From Stenotrophomonas maltophilia (GTDB taxonomy: Bacteria > Pseudomonadota > Gammaproteobacteria > Xanthomonadales > Xanthomonadaceae): a DNA stretch of 64,000 nt. The stretch is from assembly GCF_900186865.1 (NCBI RefSeq), contig NZ_LT906480.1, positions 2,560,001 to 2,624,000 of the forward strand, given 5' to 3'. The translations under genes were made by a program, and so were the position numbers. The notes beneath the pieces were generated by a model. It made no database searches, was not told where the DNA came from, and saw only the letters and a program-made list of their open reading frames with translations. Shown piece by piece: positions 12,036-20,014 of the stretch (positions within the stretch are counted from its first letter, which is position 1; each line of letters begins with the position of its first letter).

Positions 12036-14003
12036 TCATTGCTTGTTTGCGCCTGGCTGTCTGCGCACACCGGAACGGGCATTGGCGAGGAACCCCACGA
12101 TGGCGGCGGTGCCTACCAATACCTGCGCCAGCAGCGACTGCCAGGTGGGATACAGGCCGATCCACTCGATGCGCGGCAACGCGAGCGGTGTTTGAGAGAT
12201 CCAGCCCGCTTCCTGCAACGCGGCCACGCCTTTACCGATCAGGATGACCGCCATCACCGCGATGAGAATCGAGCTGATCGAAAAGAACCGGCCAATCGGC
12301 AGCCGCCTGCTCATGCGCAGCATCCAGTACGCCACCGCAGCCAACACCGCGATTCCCGCCACCAGGCCTGCGAGGATGGCGGTGGACGCCTGATCGCTCC
12401 ACATCGCGATGTAGAACAAGATCGTCTCAAACACCTCGCGGTACACCGCGACAAAGGCCAGCATGAACAGGAAAACAGCCGAGCGCCGTGTCAGCGCAGT
12501 CGTCAGCTTGGCGTGCAGGTACTCCTGCCACCGCCCTGCAAGGCTCTTTTGGTGCATCCAGATGCCTACGCTGAGCAGGACAGCGGCAGCGAACAAGGCC
12601 GAGACGCCCTCAGTGACTTCCCGGTTCGCACCGCTGATATCAACAAAGTAAGTGGCCACTGCCCAGGTAGCTGCGCCTGCCAACAACGCGCAGATCCAAC
12701 CCGCATGCACATACGGCAACACATCAGACCGCTCGGCTTTACGCAAGAACGCCACGATACCAATCACGATCAGCAGCACTTCCAGTCCTTCGCGTACCAA
12801 GATGGTAAAGCTGCCTAGAAACGCGGTGCTGGCGCCTATTCGGGTGTCCTGCAGCGCCACGTCCGCGCGATCAAACAGCTGGGCAATTTGCGCTGCCTGC
12901 CCGGCAACGTCAGCCGCGGGCGCATGCTGATCCAGCTGCGCGCGGTAGCCTGCCATGGCCGTCTCGATCTCTCGCAGCAATGACGGATTGCGCGTGGCCA
13001 GCGTGGGTTCAAGCGGCTCTACACCATCCAGATAGGACGAGAGCGCAAGCTTTTTGGCTTGAGCCAGGTCCTCATCAGCGTAAGCGCGCTGGCTGGCGGC
13101 CAGTCGCTGCCGCGCCACCGCAAAGCGATCGGCTCCTGGTACCGCTTCGTTTACTGCCTGTGGCTGCGAACGCAGGTAGGCGATGATCGCGTTTGCCTGA
13201 TCGGCGGGCATCGTGGTGGCAAGATCGGCCTCTCGCGTGCGTGTCAGCGCTTCGAGCGAGGGAATGTGCGTATGGGCCTCGGCACTGGTGCGCCATAACG
13301 CCTCACCTTGAGCCTTGGCTTGCGAGGAGTACCCCAAGCTGCCCACATAGAATGCCAACGCCCAGCGATCACTTTCTGACAGCCCAGAGAAGCTGACCAT
13401 GCCGGTACCCGGCACACCCTGGGAAATGACCTCGTACAACGACAGCGGCGTTCGCTGCGCGGCGCGAGTGGCATCGGTGAACGCGATCGGCGGCGGACTT
13501 AACGCTTGCGCGGCGGGGCCATCACCGTGACCTGTGGGGCCGTGACAGGCCGCGCACTGCTGGCTGTAGATGGTCGCGGCCTGGGAGGTCTTCGGCGCGC
13601 TCGCCGGAACAGCGCCGATCGGGTAGCGGGCCAACAGCGTCGTGCCGAGCCCGCGCGCCAACGTTGCCACTTGCGCCGGGTCGGCCTTCTCTGCCACCGC
13701 CTGGACCAGGCGGTCGGCCTGGGCCGTCAGCTCCTGCTGGTTCTGGCCACCGGGCAATGCTGCCAGCTGACTGCGCACGGCGCCGGCAAACTCGCTCATT
13801 TCGGCGTATTCGTTGGGGGCAATTACGCGACCGGCCTGGACCGCGCCGGGGTAGTCGACCGCGATGTAATCGAGCATCTGCCAGGTTTGGCGCAGGTCTG
13901 CTGCGGCAGGCTCCGCCTGAGCAGAAGCGGGCAGAACCCAGCCGATCAGCAAGGCAATCAGGCAGTAGCGAATCAAGGCGATGGGCAGTGGCATGGTCGT
14001 CAC
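12036..14003 (-). CDS. Cytochrome c-FTR1 fusion permease, PbrT-like
   Basis: A 655-residue protein with a signal peptide and a periplasmic c-type cytochrome domain (haem motif CAACHG near residue 150, then HGDGPAAQAL and an axial-ligand region). A coiled linker follows, then an FTR1/EfeU-type permease with seven helices and two acidic motifs (LVREGLEVLLIVIG and VYREVFETILFY). Family members import ferric iron or, as PbrT in lead-resistance loci, Pb(II). Its partners here (MerR/PbrR-like regulator, Czc pump, CDF) favour a lead- or divalent-metal-linked role. The start at 14003 is GTG; an ATG at 13994 (MPLPIALIRY) is equally likely. It is the first gene of the seven-gene operon. Confidence 0.88.
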   Translation of the reverse strand: MTTMPLPIALIRYCLIALLIGWVLPASAQAEPAAADLRQTWQMLDYIAVDYPGAVQAGRVIAPNEYAEMSEFAGAVRSQLAALPGGQNQQELTAQADRLVQAVAEKADPAQVATLARGLGTTLLARYPIGAVPASAPKTSQAATIYSQQCAACHGPTGHGDGPAAQALSPPPIAFTDATRAAQRTPLSLYEVISQGVPGTGMVSFSGLSESDRWALAFYVGSLGYSSQAKAQGEALWRTSAEAHTHIPSLEALTRTREADLATTMPADQANAIIAYLRSQPQAVNEAVPGADRFAVARQRLAASQRAYADEDLAQAKKLALSSYLDGVEPLEPTLATRNPSLLREIETAMAGYRAQLDQHAPAADVAGQAAQIAQLFDRADVALQDTRIGASTAFLGSFTILVREGLEVLLIVIGIVAFLRKAERSDVLPYVHAGWICALLAGAATWAVATYFVDISGANREVTEGVSALFAAAVLLSVGIWMHQKSLAGRWQEYLHAKLTTALTRRSAVFLFMLAFVAVYREVFETILFYIAMWSDQASTAILAGLVAGIAVLAAVAYWMLRMSRRLPIGRFFSISSILIAVMAVILIGKGVAALQEAGWISQTPLALPRIEWIGLYPTWQSLLAQVLVGTAAIVGFLANARSGVRRQPGANKQ

Positions 14004-14042
14004 ATGCAGCGCCGCGGCCGGAGTGGCGGCGGATACGGGTTC

Positions 14043-14073
14043 AGCGTAAAGTCCGTAGCTACTACGGAGTCAA
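14043..14073 (-). promoter_or_regulatory. MerR-type promoter/operator of the metal operon
   Basis: On the minus strand a -35 TTGACT (14073-14068) is separated by 19 bp from a -10-like TACGCT (14048-14043), the stretched spacing that MerR-family activators correct. The spacer holds a dyad CCGTAG-CTA-CTACGG (14053-14067), the expected MerR/PbrR operator. It points into the pbrT-like/czc operon and lies just upstream of the divergent merR-family start at 14085. Confidence 0.85.
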
Positions 14074-14084
14074 GCGTACTACGA

Positions 14085-14498
14085 ATGAAAATCAGTGAGG
14101 CTGCCGACGCCAGCGGATGCCACTTGGAGACGATTCGCTATTACGAGCGGATCGGGTTGCTGCCGCGCCCGGGGCGCACGGGCAACGGCTACCGGGTCTA
14201 TGGCCCGGCCGACATCGAGCGGCTGCGCTTCATTGCGCGTGGCCGGGACCTGGGCTTCAGCCTGGAGGAGGTCCGCAGCCTGCTGCAGCTGGCCGGCGAT
14301 GAGGAGCTTTCGTGCGGGGACGTGGACCGGTTGGCCCGCAGCCATCTGGCCGACGTGCGCGCCCGCATGGCCGACCTGCAGCGCATGGCCAGCGAGCTGG
14401 AACGGGTGATTGCCAGTTGCCATGGCGGGCAGCGGGCGGAATGCACCATCCTGTCGACGCTGCGCCAGACGACCTCGGTGGAGGCCACGCGCCAGTGA
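14085..14498 (+). CDS. MerR-family metal-responsive regulator, PbrR/CadR-like
   Basis: A 137-residue MerR protein with an N-terminal winged helix-turn-helix (MKISEAADASGCHLETIRYYERIGL), a dimer helix, and metal-sensing cysteines: C77 at the start of the dimerisation helix, then C112 and C120 in SCHGGQRAECTIL, the loop typical of PbrR/CadR/ZntR sensors of Pb, Cd or Zn. An additional cysteine at residue 12 is also found in PbrR. It should untwist the 19-bp-spacer promoter just upstream and activate the divergent metal operon. Its TGA overlaps the GTG of the downstream recombinase gene (GTGA). Confidence 0.92.
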   Translation: MKISEAADASGCHLETIRYYERIGLLPRPGRTGNGYRVYGPADIERLRFIARGRDLGFSLEEVRSLLQLAGDEELSCGDVDRLARSHLADVRARMADLQRMASELERVIASCHGGQRAECTILSTLRQTTSVEATRQ

Positions 14499-15766
14499 CC
14501 GAACTGGACCGCTACCTCGATGCGGCCACGCGCCAGAACACGGTGCGCAGCTATGCGTCGGCGCTGCGGCACTTCGAGGTTGAATGGCAAGGCCACCTCC
14601 CAGCGACACCTGACAGCGTGGCCCGGTACCTGGCCGCTTATGCGCAGACCTTGGCGACCAGCACCCTCCGCCAACGTCTGGCGGCCATCGCCTCTTGGCA
14701 CCGCGACCACGGCTTTGTCGACCCGACCCGATCGCCGCTGGTGCGCAAGGTGCTCAAAGGCATCCAGACCCTGCACCCGGGCCAGGTCAAGCAAGCCGCG
14801 CCGCTCCAGATTCGGCGGCTGGTCGAGCTCGATGACTGGCTGGCCGCGGCGATCGCTGCGGCACATGCCCGGGGCGATGGGCCGGCGGCGCTGCGCCATC
14901 AACGAGACCGAGCGCTGGTGCTGCTCGGGTTCTGGCGGGGATTCCGTGGCGATGAACTGCTGCGTCTGGACGTGGCCCATCTCACGCTGGTGCCGGGACA
15001 GGGGATGACCTGCTTCTTGCCACGCAGCAAGGGTGATCGCCAGGCAGCCGGCGTCACCTACAAGGTGCCGGCGCTGTCGCGGTTATGTCCGGTGGAGGCG
15101 ACCCAGGCGTGGCTGCAGGCGGCCGACCTGCAAGAAGGGCCGGTGTTTCGGGCAGTCAACCAATGGGGCCAGGTGAGCGCCGAAGGCCTGCATCCCAACA
15201 GCTTGGTGCGCCTGCTGCGCGAGTTGCTGACCAGTGCCGGCTTTGCCGATGCGGGGCTCCACAGCAGCCATTCGTTGCGCCGCGGCTTTGCCAGCTGGGC
15301 CAACGACCAAGGCTGGGACATGAAGGCCTTGATGGAGTACGTGGGCTGGCGCGATGTGCAGTCGGCCATGCGTTACCTGGACGGGCGTGACCCGTTTGCC
15401 CGGGACCGCATTGAAGCAAGCCTGCCCAGTCCAACCGTGCCGGTACCGGCGATGGCACTGCCGGCGCCGGAGGGCAAATCGGCCCTGCAGCTGCGCCTGC
15501 GCATGGTGCTGACCCCGTTTGCCCGCACGGGCCGCGGCGCGGCCAAGGCCCGAGGCCGAATTGAAGAGATCTGCTTGGCCCCGTTCCAGGCTGTGCGCCT
15601 GAACACCGCCAGCAGCGAGTACCAGTTGACTGCTCCCACCGATCCCGAAAGGGATCTGGATGAAATCCTGGCCACGTTGCTCGATGACATGCACCGCATG
15701 GCCGATACGCACCAGTGCTTCCTGGAAGCGTCGCTCAGTACAGACGACGGCCGGCACTGGGACTGA
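14495..15766 (+). CDS. Tyrosine recombinase beside Tn3 transposase, TnpI/TnpS-like
   Basis: A 423-residue tyrosine recombinase starting with GTG at 14495. A SAM-like N-terminal domain (TRQNTVRSYASALRHF) precedes a catalytic domain with Arg in GFRGDELLRLD (about R151), Lys in RSKGDRQ, His-x-x-Arg in HSLRRGF (H259, R262) and the nucleophile Tyr in SAMRYLD (Y294). The second catalytic His is replaced by Trp (YVGWRDVQ), a known natural variation. An extra C-terminal region of about 120 residues follows. It lies 24 bases before tnpA, so it probably resolves the transposon's cointegrates. Its coupling to the merR-family gene suggests metal-linked expression of the recombinase. Confidence 0.88.
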   Translation: MTELDRYLDAATRQNTVRSYASALRHFEVEWQGHLPATPDSVARYLAAYAQTLATSTLRQRLAAIASWHRDHGFVDPTRSPLVRKVLKGIQTLHPGQVKQAAPLQIRRLVELDDWLAAAIAAAHARGDGPAALRHQRDRALVLLGFWRGFRGDELLRLDVAHLTLVPGQGMTCFLPRSKGDRQAAGVTYKVPALSRLCPVEATQAWLQAADLQEGPVFRAVNQWGQVSAEGLHPNSLVRLLRELLTSAGFADAGLHSSHSLRRGFASWANDQGWDMKALMEYVGWRDVQSAMRYLDGRDPFARDRIEASLPSPTVPVPAMALPAPEGKSALQLRLRMVLTPFARTGRGAAKARGRIEEICLAPFQAVRLNTASSEYQLTAPTDPERDLDEILATLLDDMHRMADTHQCFLEASLSTDDGRHWD

Positions 15767-15790
15767 TCTCCCTCACACCCTCCGGATCCA

Positions 15791-18784
15791 ATGGCTACCC
15801 TTCACGAGACCGCCTACCCGCGACTGAAGCCTGATCCCACCGCCAAGGAACTGGAGGAGATCTATACCCCGACCGCCGCTGAGATTGCATTCGCCAAGCA
15901 GCTGACCACCCAGCCGGGTCCGCAGCTGGCGGTACTGATTCATCTCAAGCTCTTCCAACGCTTGGGCTACTTCACGCTGTTGGCCGACGTACCCGAGCGG
16001 ATCCGGAAGCACATCGCCAAGGCCGCCCGACTCGGGCGCGTATTGGACACCGACCAGCTCGAACGCTACGACGCTTCCGGCAGCCAGCGCCGGCATATGC
16101 CGCAGCTTCGGCAATTCATCGGGGTACGTCCCCTGGATAAATCGGGCTTGGCTTGGCTGGACACAGTGGCCACCGGAGCAGCCCAGACCAAGCACACCAT
16201 CCCGGACATCGTGAACGTCCTGCTCGAAGAGCTGGTGCACCATCGCTACGAACTGCCCGGTTTCCGCACTCTGGAGCTGGCCGCCATCGGCGCCCGTGAG
16301 CGGGTCAATCTGGGCTACTACCGCAGCATCAGCCACGCGCTGACGCCTGCCACGCGCACGCTCATCGACGAACTGCTGCGCGCACCGGAAGGGTCCAGGT
16401 TCACCGGCTGGCAATCACTCAAGCGCGAGCCCGGCCGGCCCACCAACAAGGAAGTTCGGTTCTACCTGCAGCACATCCGCATGCTGCAGCAGTTGGCCGA
16501 CCAGCTGCCTCCCATCGATGTGCCGGTGCCCAAGCTCAAGCAGTTCCGTGCAATGGCTCGGGCCTATGACGCCAGCGAGCTGGCCGAACTGGCTCCGGAC
16601 AAGCGCTATGCGCTGGCCACCATCTTCATTCGCGCCCAGCATGCCAAGACACTGGATGATGCAGCCGAGTTGTTCATCAAGCAGGTGCGCGGGCTGGAGA
16701 ACACGGCCCAGCAGAAATTGCTGGCCTACCAGCTCGAACATGCCAAACGGGCCGACTTCCTCATCGGCCAGCTCAAGGAAATCCTGCAGGCCTATCAGCT
16801 AGACGGCAGCGATAGTCAGCGCGTGGATGCCATCGACAACAGCCTGGAAGCGGAAGTGTCGACCTTGCTGGCCGAATGCGAAGAACATATGGCCTACGCC
16901 GGGAAGAACTACCTGCCTTTCATGCTGCAGCCCTATGGCGCGGTCAGGCCGCTGCTGTTCAATGGGCTGGAGCTGATGAAACTTCGGGCGACCAGCCACG
17001 ACGCCGGCATGGAGCCGCTGATCGCAGCGGTGCTCTCGCTGCGCAACCAGCGCCGTGAGCTGATCGAGGTCGCCTCCCTCGGTTTGGACCCGGAAAAGGA
17101 CTTTGACTGGATGTCCAAGCTCTGGTGTCAGCACGTGTTCGGCAAGCGGGCCAGTGCAGCCGGCGCCGGCTGGATGCACCGTAAGTACTTCGAGCTGGCC
17201 GTGCTGGTGCAGGTCAAGGACGAACTGAAGTCCGGAGATCTCTTCATTCCCAGCAGCGAACGGTTTGATGACTACCGTGAGCAGCTGGTCGATGAAGCCA
17301 CCTTGGCCCAGGAACTGGAAGCCTACGGCCAGGTGTCAGGCCTGCCCACCGACGCCGAGTCTTTCGTGGCGGGATTACGTGCACAACTGACCTCCCTGGC
17401 CGATGAGGTCGACGCGCGTTTCCCGGAGAACGTACATGCGGACATCCTGGATGGGCGCCTGGTGCTGCGGAAGGGGCAACGCGCCGAAGTCTCCAGCGCG
17501 ATTACCACGGTGGATCGCCTCATCGCCGAACGGCTTCCAGAATCCAGCATCGTCGATGTCCTGATCGATGCCAGCCAATGGCTGGATCTGCACCGTTTCT
17601 TCCGCCCGATCGCCGGCACCGAGAGCCAGGTCGAAGATCTGCCCCGACGTGTGATCACCACGCTATTCTGCTATGGCTGCAACCTGGGGCCGACGCAGAC
17701 GGCGCGGTCGATCAAGGGCTTCAGCCGGCGCCAAGTCGCTTGGCTCAACCTGAAATACGTGACCGAGGATGTGCTTGAGAAGGCCATCGTGGAGGTCATC
17801 AATACCTACAACAAATTCGACCTGCCTGGCTATTGGGGCAGCGGCAAGAGCGCATCAGCTGATGGCACGAAGTGGAGCGTCTACGAGGACAACCTGCTGT
17901 CGGAGTATCACATCCGCTACGGCGGCTACGGTGGCATCGGCTACTACCACGTGTCCGACAAATACGTAGCGCTGTTCAGCCACTTCATTCCCTGTGGCGT
18001 GCACGAGGGCATCTACATCCTCGACGGTCTGTTGGCCAACACTTCCGACATCCAGCCTGAGATCGTCCATGGCGACACGCAGGCCCAAAGCTATCCGGTC
18101 TTCGGCCTGGCCCACATGCTGGGCATCCAGCTGATGCCCCGGATCCGGAACATCAAGGACCTGACATTCTTTCGGCCCGAACCGGGTAGGGCTTATAAGA
18201 ACATCCAGGCACTGTTCGGGGACAGCATCGACTGGCAACTGATCGCCACCCATCTCCACGACATGCTGCGGGTGGTGATCTCAATCCGATTGGGCAAGAT
18301 CACCGCGTCCTCGATCCTGCGCCGGCTGGGCACCTACAGCCGGAAGAACAAGCTGTACTTCGCCTTCCGGGAACTTGGCAAGGCCGTTCGAACGCTGTTC
18401 TTGCTGCGCTACATTGATGACAATGAGATCCGCAAAACGATCCATGCTGCCACCAACAAGAGCGAGGAATACAACGGCTTCGTGAAATGGGTGTTCTTTG
18501 GCAGCCAGGGGATCATTGCTGAGAACGTCCAACACGAGCAGCGCAAGATCATCAAGTACAGCCAGCTGGTGGCCAACATGATCATCCTCGACAACGTGGA
18601 AGGCATGAGCCGGACCTTGGCCGAGATGAGGAAGGAGGGGATTGAACTGACGCCCGAGATCCTGGCCGGCCTGTCGCCTTATCGGACCAGCCACATCAAT
18701 CGCTTCGGCGACTACCACCTGGATCTTGAAAGGGAAGTGGCGCCGCTGAGCTACACAGCCAAGGTGCTTGAACAGACCCCATAG
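15791..18784 (+). CDS. tnpA: Tn3-family transposase
   Basis: A 997-residue TnpA of the length usual for Tn3 transposons, which move replicatively through cointegrates. The N-terminal DUF4158-type region (RLKPDPTAKELEEIYTPTAAE) binds the terminal repeats. The C-terminal DDE catalytic region spans about residues 590-980 (KSASADGTKWSVYEDN, HGDTQAQSYPVFGLAHMLGIQLMPR, AYKNIQALFGDSIDWQ, and LSPYRTSHINRFGDYHLD at the end). The frame is intact. The last codons read, on the minus strand, GGGGTCTGTTCAAG, which resembles a Tn3 terminal repeat. It is flanked by two unrelated tyrosine recombinase genes. Confidence 0.96.
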   Translation: MATLHETAYPRLKPDPTAKELEEIYTPTAAEIAFAKQLTTQPGPQLAVLIHLKLFQRLGYFTLLADVPERIRKHIAKAARLGRVLDTDQLERYDASGSQRRHMPQLRQFIGVRPLDKSGLAWLDTVATGAAQTKHTIPDIVNVLLEELVHHRYELPGFRTLELAAIGARERVNLGYYRSISHALTPATRTLIDELLRAPEGSRFTGWQSLKREPGRPTNKEVRFYLQHIRMLQQLADQLPPIDVPVPKLKQFRAMARAYDASELAELAPDKRYALATIFIRAQHAKTLDDAAELFIKQVRGLENTAQQKLLAYQLEHAKRADFLIGQLKEILQAYQLDGSDSQRVDAIDNSLEAEVSTLLAECEEHMAYAGKNYLPFMLQPYGAVRPLLFNGLELMKLRATSHDAGMEPLIAAVLSLRNQRRELIEVASLGLDPEKDFDWMSKLWCQHVFGKRASAAGAGWMHRKYFELAVLVQVKDELKSGDLFIPSSERFDDYREQLVDEATLAQELEAYGQVSGLPTDAESFVAGLRAQLTSLADEVDARFPENVHADILDGRLVLRKGQRAEVSSAITTVDRLIAERLPESSIVDVLIDASQWLDLHRFFRPIAGTESQVEDLPRRVITTLFCYGCNLGPTQTARSIKGFSRRQVAWLNLKYVTEDVLEKAIVEVINTYNKFDLPGYWGSGKSASADGTKWSVYEDNLLSEYHIRYGGYGGIGYYHVSDKYVALFSHFIPCGVHEGIYILDGLLANTSDIQPEIVHGDTQAQSYPVFGLAHMLGIQLMPRIRNIKDLTFFRPEPGRAYKNIQALFGDSIDWQLIATHLHDMLRVVISIRLGKITASSILRRLGTYSRKNKLYFAFRELGKAVRTLFLLRYIDDNEIRKTIHAATNKSEEYNGFVKWVFFGSQGIIAENVQHEQRKIIKYSQLVANMIILDNVEGMSRTLAEMRKEGIELTPEILAGLSPYRTSHINRFGDYHLDLEREVAPLSYTAKVLEQTP

Positions 18785-18917
18785 ATGGGGAGAACCTGAT
18801 CGAGAGACGAGCAATCAACTTTGAAATTCAGTCGCTTAGGCAGCTTTTGGCCCTGTACGTAATGATTCCCTGCCGACCTTCGTTCCGGAGCGGCTGGCCA
18901 CTTCCGCCGCAGAAGCG

Positions 18918-19913
18918 GTGCGAGACATCCTGCAGGAGGCCGAAGCGCCTAACACCATTCGCAGCTACGCCGGCGCCCTGCGCTATTGGGCGGGCTGGTT
19001 CGAAGGGCGCTATGGCAGGCCCATCGCCCTACCCGTCCCCCCGGCGGCAGTGGTTCAGTTCATCGTGGATCACATGGGGCGCTCAGGCGATTTGGGGCTT
19101 CGTTGGGATCTGCCTGCAGACTTGGATAGCGCCTTGGTGCATGCGGGCCTGAAGAAGAAGCCTGGGCCGCTGGCGTTCTCCAGCCTGGTCCACCGGGTGG
19201 CGGTCTTGTCGGCGGCCCACAAGCAGGCCCGCCAAGACAACCCTTGCGAGGATCGCGCCGTGAGGACCCTACTGTCCAAGGGGCGCAGGGCTTCTCACAA
19301 ACGAGGCGAGCGCCCGGCCAAGAAGACCGCGCTGTCAGCCGCAGATCTGCGCGCAATGGCGGCCACCTGCGACACCTCGCTCAAGGGGAAGCGCGATCGC
19401 GCCCTGCTCTACTTTGCCTTTGCTAGCGGCGGGCGCCGCCGCAGCGAAGTCGCCGAGGCGACGGTGAATCACCTCACCCGACTGCCCGAAGGCGGCTACA
19501 CCTATCGCTTGGATCACGGAAAAACCTTGCAGTCCGGGCCAGTGGTTGGCAGCAGCCCCGACAAGCCCATCCTGGGAGAGGCAGCCACCGCACTGCAGGA
19601 CTGGCTGGACGTGGCCGAGATTACCGACGGCCCCCTGTTCCGGCGCGTCTGGCCACGGTCATTGGGCGGCGCGCTCAGCGGCAAGGCGGTCGCCGCCATC
19701 GTTAAGGACCGGGCGCGGTTGGCCGGTCTGGACGGGGACTTTGCCGGCCACAGCCTGCGCTCGGGCTTTGTTACCGAAGGTGCGCGGCGTGGGGTGGCCC
19801 TGCCGGCGCTGATGGCGATGACCGATCACCGCTCCGTGGCCAGCGTGATCGGATATTTCCAGCAGGGCGGCGTCGGCAGCAACCCCGCCGCGCGCCTGAT
19901 GGATGAGGACTGA
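18918..19913 (+). CDS. Second tyrosine recombinase/integrase, 5' end possibly replaced
   Basis: A 331-residue protein if started at the GTG at 18918. It has a full catalytic set: Arg in SGGRRRSEVAE, His-x-x-Arg in GHSLRSGF (H278, R281), His in MTDHRSVASVIGYF (H304) and the nucleophile Tyr (Y313). The frame stays open upstream to 18840 and encodes a plausible N-terminal extension (SLPTFVPERLATSAAEAV) without an ATG, GTG or TTG start. The gene may therefore have lost its native 5' end where the Tn3 unit abuts it, or it may start at the GTG. It differs clearly from the recombinase at 14495. It may be the integrase of another island segment. Confidence 0.85.
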   Translation: MRDILQEAEAPNTIRSYAGALRYWAGWFEGRYGRPIALPVPPAAVVQFIVDHMGRSGDLGLRWDLPADLDSALVHAGLKKKPGPLAFSSLVHRVAVLSAAHKQARQDNPCEDRAVRTLLSKGRRASHKRGERPAKKTALSAADLRAMAATCDTSLKGKRDRALLYFAFASGGRRRSEVAEATVNHLTRLPEGGYTYRLDHGKTLQSGPVVGSSPDKPILGEAATALQDWLDVAEITDGPLFRRVWPRSLGGALSGKAVAAIVKDRARLAGLDGDFAGHSLRSGFVTEGARRGVALPALMAMTDHRSVASVIGYFQQGGVGSNPAARLMDED

Positions 19914-20014
19914 GCCTCCGGCCCGAGCGGCCAGCAGTGCGCGTTGAATGTGCCCCGCTCGGGCCCTATCCTGCACAAGACGCGCACCATCCACGGCAGG
20001 AATCAGGGGGCAGC

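Noticed and set aside
18767..18784. Right terminal repeat of the Tn3 element (GGGGTCTG on the minus strand)
   Set aside because: It has the right form and lies at the end of tnpA, but I found no matching inverted copy at the left side of the window, so it is not listed as a feature.
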